Assembly (NCBI RefSeq): GCF_040687965.1
Contig: NZ_CP156085.1
Coordinates: forward strand, 124,001-188,000
DNA: 64,000 bases
Direction: 5' to 3'
DNA from: Methylocystis echinoides
GTDB lineage: Bacteria; Pseudomonadota; Alphaproteobacteria; Rhizobiales; Beijerinckiaceae
Shown here: positions 60,313 through 64,000 of the stretch, in pieces
Position numbering within the stretch: the stretch's first letter is position 1
Layout: the number at the start of each line of letters is the position of its first letter
Notes under the pieces: generated by a model
Seen by the model: only the letters and a program-made list of their open reading frames with translations
Databases searched by the model: none
What the model was told of the DNA's origin: nothing
Made by a program: the position numbers and the translations under genes

Positions 60313-60945
60313 TTGTCAACATCCGTTAGGTCGGCGTCAGTTGCGGTTTGGATGCTCGTCAGCTCAGGCAAACGGCGCTCCGACGGCGTAGACGACCGCA
60401 TGCGCAAGCCGGCTCTAGAAATAAAGTGCGACGCCCGAGCTCTTGCTGCTGCCGGGCGGGTCGGCGCATCGACTATTGCCGCGCCGTCGGCCGTGTTGGA
60501 AGCGATCTTAAGCGACACCAACCGAAATGGAACGCCAAAGGACGAGCCGGGGGCGACGGAGCTGATCTGCGGCGCCTTCGTCATGCGAGCGCCTCCGCTC
60601 AACCCGCAGTTGGGCGCCCTGCCGCCCGCGTTCAAAGTCCAGGCGGGAGGGGCCGGGGCCAAGCCCGGCGCTCGCCGGCGCCGCGCGGCGATGCTGGCGG
60701 CGGAGTGCGGGCGGCGTTCCCGCAATGGCTTTACCGCTCAGCGGCTTTTGGAAGTGCTCTGCGCCGAGGCGATTCGTTCATTTCAGCAAAGCCAGCGCGC
60801 GCGAGACGCCGGCTGGTTTCGAGGGCTGGCGGACCCAAAGATATCAGAGGCGGTGCGGCACGTGCACGCCGATCCCGGCGCAGAGTGGAGCGTGGAGGCG
60901 CTGGCGGCGCGGGTTGCGTTGTCTCCCTCCCGCTTCGCCGAATAA
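60313..60945 (+). pseudogene. AraC-family regulator lacking its DNA-binding end
   Basis: A 210-codon frame with the cupin_6/AraC-binding region: GATELICGAFVMRA, NPQLGALPPAFKV and QRLLEVLCAEAIRSF, then GWFRGLADPKISEAVRHVHA and EWSVEALAARVALSPSRFAE, followed at once by a stop. The helix-turn-helix domain is cut after its first helix and the N-terminus is also odd. Its position, divergent from emrB by 178 bases, suggests it once regulated that operon. Confidence 0.7.
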
Positions 60946-61043
60946 CGCGCCACTCCAACACTCCGGCTCCCGCCCGCTCCGATCGCGGGCTTCAGCCTGT
61001 AGAAGGTGGCGATCCTCGCCATCTCCGGCTGAAGGAGCCCACA

Positions 61044-61626
61044 ATGACCCAGCTTTCCAATACCCAGCTGATCATCCTCTCGAAAGCAGCTGAACATCCC
61101 GAGCGCATCGCACTGCCGCTGCCCGCGCGCCTCAAGGGCGGCGCCGTAAAGATCGTCGTCGGCAGCCTCATCAAGAGGGGGCCGCTCGAAGAGATCGACG
61201 CCAAGGTTTGCGCCAGCGAAACCGCCTGGCGCGAAACCGGCAATGGGCACGGCGTCACGCTGGCGATCACCGACGCGGGGCTCGCCGCGATCGGCTTGGA
61301 ATCCCAGACGGCGAAGAAGCCGAAGATCGCCCAAGGGCGCGAAGAAGGCGAAGACAGCTACGAGCGCCGCGCCGTCCCCCAAAGCCACGCCCAAAGCGCC
61401 CCGTGTCCCCACGGAACGGACGCCGCGCGAAGGCACGAAACAGGCGACCATGATCGCCATACTCCAGCGCAAGACTGGTGCGACCATCGCCGAGATCGCC
61501 GAGGCGACCGGCTGGCAGCAGCACACAGTCCGAGGCGCCTTCGCTGGGGCTCTGAAGAAAAAGCTCGGGCTCACCATCGTCTCGGAGAAAGTCGACGGGC
61601 GCGGGCGGGTCTACAAAATTTGGTAG
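61044..61626 (+). pseudogene. DUF3489 protein, frameshifted
   Basis: Starts at ATG 61044 behind AAGGAG with TQLSNTQLIILSKAAEHPER and VVGSLIKRGPLEEI. Near 61335-61345 the frame changes to AKKAKTATSAAPSPKATPKA and TMIAILQRKTGATIAEIAEA, then WQQHTVRGAFAGALKKKLGL, ending VYKIW. DUF3489 proteins are small nucleic-acid-binding-like proteins of unknown role. Restoring one base would give about 193 residues. Confidence 0.8.
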
Positions 61627-61898
61627 GTAAATTGCCGATCTTCGCCTGGTCCATGCTCGTCTTCGCGGGCATGATCGTCTTTCCGGCCGTCATTCTCGCG
61701 ACGCTGCTGCTTGAAATCGAACGCGCTTTCGGCTGGCCCTTCTTTACCGCGGCGCGCGGCGGCGATCCGCTGCTGTGGCAACATCTCTTCTGGTTTTTCG
61801 GTCATCCGGAGGTCTACATCATCTTCCTGCCGGCGGCGGGGCTCGTTTCCATGATCGCCCCGACTATGGCGCAGCGGCCGCTTCTCGCCTACAGGCTC
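61627..61898 (+). pseudogene. cytochrome oxidase subunit I fragment
   Basis: About 90 residues of a heme-copper oxidase subunit I: LPIFAWSMLVFAGMIVFPAV, LLEIERAFGWPFFTAARGGD and LLWQHLFWFFGHPEVYIIFL, the last carrying the CuB/cross-linked Tyr helix. Both ends are missing. It is fused in frame to the next fragment and starts right after the DUF3489 stop. Confidence 0.8.
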
Positions 61899-62132
61899 AC
61901 GGACGAGGTCTACCGTGCGATTGCGCCGGCGCTGACCGCTGCTGGCGTAGACATGCCATTTCCAACTTACCAGATTCTTTTCCACGATCAGACGGAGGAA
62001 GCGGACGGAGACCGGAAGCTGCAACGCGAGGGCTGGCCGCCGTCCGTTGGGAGCCCAATGTCGTCTCAGCGCAAGCGCGCGAAGGCCCCGCCCTCCGAAA
62101 ATGGGCCCCAGGCGCGACAGTGGGCGCCGTGA
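61899..62132 (+). pseudogene. MscS-family channel C-terminal fragment
   Basis: C-terminus of a small-conductance mechanosensitive channel: DEVYRAIAPALTAAGVDMPF, PTYQILFHDQTEEADGDRKL then QREGWP. The membrane part is gone, replaced by the oxidase fragment with an open frame across the junction. The AI-2E gene that follows 33 bases later probably was its original operon partner. Confidence 0.65.
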
Positions 62133-62165
62133 TCATATGCTGCAGGCGACGACGGAGAAGACAGG

Positions 62166-63236
62166 ATGGTTGATTCGCATCAGGCCGCGCAGACGCGGTT
62201 GCTGGCGATTATCGCGTTCCTGCTCGTCGGCTTCGCACTTCGCCAGACCTATGCCGTCACAATGCCGCTCGCCGCCGCGGCTGTTGTGATCGCCGCAGTA
62301 TGGCCGGTAAAACCATGGCTCGAACGATACTTCCCACCAACGCTCAGCAACCTCGGAACGGTTCTTGTCCTGTTCGCCGTCCTCGCCGCCTTCGCTGGCG
62401 CGATTTCCTTTTCTGTGGCTCGAGTCGCGCAGGCGTTCACGGAAAACTCCGACAAGCTCCAACAGCTTTACCAAAGCCTTTCGGACTGGGTCCGAAGCTG
62501 GGGCGGCTCGATCGGCAGCGCCGGAAATTTCAGCCGTGTGATAGGCATGGCGGAAAAGGCGCTTGGGAGCGCCTATAACATAATCGTCTATATCGGCATC
62601 ATCGGGATATTGGTGGTCTTCGGTCTTCCCGAGGTTGGAAGGATTCGTCACAAGATCGATCGGCAGACCGATGGGAAACGGAGTCGCGAGCTTGTCGACG
62701 CCGCTGAACTGATTGCCGTGAAGGTTCGCCAGTATCTCTGGGTCACAACGATCACAAGCGCAATTACGGGGGCCGCGACTCTGGTCCTGTCCCTCGTGCT
62801 GGGGCTCGATCTTGCTCTCGTGTGGGCGCTTCTCAACTTCCTGCTCAATTACATCCCGATCGTGGGAAATTTTGTCGGAATCGTCCCGCCAACGCTCTAT
62901 GCGGTGATCCAGTTCGGCGGCTGGGCGATGCCAGCGGTCGTGTTTGGGGGATTTTCGCTCGTCCAGATCGTCATCAGCAATTTCGTCGCGCCAACCCTTC
63001 AGGGAAAGAGTCTCTCCCTGACGCCCATGGCCGTAATATTGGCGCTCTCGGTATGGAGCTGGATATGGGGCGTCGCCGGGGCGCTGATCGCGGTGCCCCT
63101 GACATCGGCGGCGGTCGTTCTTTGCAACCACTTTCCAAGCGTCCAGTGGATCGCGGCCCTCCTGGAGGACAAGGACGACCAGAGCCCTGATGCGCGACAC
63201 GATACGCAGCAAACTGGCAGTCGTCTTCCCGATTAG
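62166..63236 (+). CDS. AI-2E/PerM-family membrane transporter
   Basis: A 356-residue intact member of the AI-2E family with about eight hydrophobic segments. Hallmarks: LVWALLNFLLNYIPIVGNFV, FSLVQIVISNFVAPTLQGKS, then PMAVILALSVWSWIWGVAGA. It belongs to a subgroup different from the 10474 gene and carries the VAPxxxG signature. AGAAGACAGG lies upstream of ATG 62166. Confidence 0.9.
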   Translation: MVDSHQAAQTRLLAIIAFLLVGFALRQTYAVTMPLAAAAVVIAAVWPVKPWLERYFPPTLSNLGTVLVLFAVLAAFAGAISFSVARVAQAFTENSDKLQQLYQSLSDWVRSWGGSIGSAGNFSRVIGMAEKALGSAYNIIVYIGIIGILVVFGLPEVGRIRHKIDRQTDGKRSRELVDAAELIAVKVRQYLWVTTITSAITGAATLVLSLVLGLDLALVWALLNFLLNYIPIVGNFVGIVPPTLYAVIQFGGWAMPAVVFGGFSLVQIVISNFVAPTLQGKSLSLTPMAVILALSVWSWIWGVAGALIAVPLTSAAVVLCNHFPSVQWIAALLEDKDDQSPDARHDTQQTGSRLPD

Positions 63237-63837
63237 GTCAATCTTGCATCGACGAACATGCTTCGACGTTCTCAACGGCTTCTCACGTTGGTCTCGAGCG
63301 GGTCGAGATGGCGCGGACTCCCCAGTGTGAGGGCTTCGAGGAAGCGGTCGACGCGCGCGGCTTCTTGCCGATAGACTCTCACAGGCCCTCCATCAGCGAG
63401 GAAGACTCTCGACCACCTTCCTTGGGAGCTCGGGCTTCTTCAATATGCTTGTAAGCGGATCGCGAGCCAGAACATCGGCAGGCAGCGCAACCCCCGTGTT
63501 GACGATCAAGGAAGACGGTCAAGGCCGCCCGCAAGTCAGGCGAAGGGATCGATCCTCGACTTTTTTCCAGACTATCTCGACCGGGCAGCGTGGAGAGCGC
63601 TCCATAATCCGAGGCGTTTATCACAAGATCATGTAAAATAAGGCAAAGGCTCCTGATGGAGATGGGACCGGAGATGAGGGGTTCGCCAATATGGTGACAT
63701 GCGCCGAATCCCTGATATGCGGCTTCAGAACGGCACCAATCAGACGGTCGATCGTCGTAGTTTCATCGGCTTTTCTCGGCTTCATTCAAGTCCTGTTTCG
63801 CCTTTTGTCACTGCAAGCATAGTGGACCGGATTCGCG
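63237..63837. other. gene-poor region with short reverse-strand remnants
   Basis: No supported gene. A 36-codon reverse frame (63272-63382, GTG with GGAGGG upstream, reading RVYRQEAARVDRFLEALTLG) and a preceding stretch ending DVLARDPLTSILKKPELPRK look like remains of real proteins but match no family I know. Confidence 0.35.
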
Positions 63838-64000
63838 CCTGAACGGGGTTTGCCTCACTTTTCGTGCCTTTTCCGGTTGGATCGCCCTGGAGATGGGCAT
63901 TGCTTGGCGGACGGTCAAGAAGTGGGTGCACGCGCACGATATGCCGGAACCCCCGAGCGCGCGCCAACGCCAACATTGCCTCGCAATTTTCGGGGGCTAT
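63838..64000 (+). pseudogene. ISL3-type transposase fragment at the right edge
   Basis: In-frame stretch FSGWIALEMGIAWRTVKKWV, then HAHDMPEPPSARQRQHCLA, resembling the internal helix-turn-helix of ISL3 transposases (compare TGFDRRTVAKWIRAEALPQR in the element at 22.9 kb). It continues beyond the window. The N-terminal zinc-finger part is absent, so it is a remnant or chimera. Confidence 0.5.

Noticed and set aside
62133-63275. 380-codon minus-strand open frame opposite the AI-2E gene
   Set aside because: Antisense shadow with low-complexity charged composition; the plus strand carries the intact transporter.
1-64000. CRISPR arrays, tRNA or rRNA genes, riboswitches
   Set aside because: No regularly spaced repeats, cloverleaf or rRNA-like conserved segments were recognised by reading; a dedicated scan (tRNAscan, Infernal) could still find a small RNA.

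Overview
The window looks like the accessory part of a high-GC alphaproteobacterial replicon, a chromosomal island or megaplasmid. The order Hyphomicrobiales is most likely, and a Methylocystis/Methylosinus-type methanotroph is possible. That placement is inference from the families seen (NrsF-controlled bufferin operons, a BigR-like persulfide module, a two-Cys-pair ArsR, rhizobial-type IS elements). No rRNA, tRNA, replication gene or CRISPR array was recognised, so the replicon cannot be named.

Layout. Bases 1-5.8 kb hold a broken IS630 transposase, two tiny secreted repeat proteins and a nested transposon stack: a decayed XRE gene hit by an IS3-family element, itself split by an apparently intact IS21-family element. 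From 5.9 to 21.6 kb are two very large signalling proteins (a CHASE3 hybrid kinase and a 1414-residue CheB-CheR-PAS-GAF-kinase-receiver protein), small stress-type membrane proteins, an AI-2E exporter and many gene fragments. This stretch is sparse and decayed. An ISL3 element lies at 22.9-24.6 kb. From 24.8 to 27.6 kb is a LysR regulator divergent from an AhpD-like, an NTF2-like and a PNPOx-like gene.

The centre of interest is 27.6-36.1 kb. Two divergent bufferin (copper-buffering RiPP) operons, bufA1-bufB1-bufC1 and bufA2-bufB2-bufC2, sit with DUF2892, DoxX, TlpA-like and DsbA-like partners and an ECF sigma factor/NrsF-type anti-sigma pair. I find the same promoter-like motif, GTAAC(C/T)-N16-CGAA, three times: in front of each buf operon and in front of the DsbA-like gene. 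Each precursor gene is followed by a strong hairpin before its maturase gene.

From 36.2 to 40.4 kb are an HxlR/AhpD locus, with a 43-codon tautomerase deletion relic, and a persulfide dioxygenase-MFS-methyltransferase operon divergent from an ArsR-rhodanese fusion. From 41.2 to 48.6 kb is an arsenic-mercury block: arsR-arsI-arsC(LMW)-arsC(Grx)-arsD-arsA-acr3-Zn protein, then merT/GDCC divergent from merR, without merA. It is bracketed by two inverted fragments of one methyltransferase family. Several genes here carry single-base frameshifts, meaning either decay or sequence error. From 48.8 kb on there are a TSUP permease, a P-type Mg2+ ATPase, enolase with a CPA2 antiporter, an emrB-OMF-emrA tripartite efflux operon with a truncated AraC regulator, a string of gene fragments (DUF3489, cytochrome oxidase subunit I, MscS) and a second AI-2E transporter. 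An ISL3-type fragment runs off the right edge.

Taken together the window is a metal and redox stress island (copper, arsenic, mercury, sulfane sulfur, drug efflux) built up and eroded by repeated transposition.
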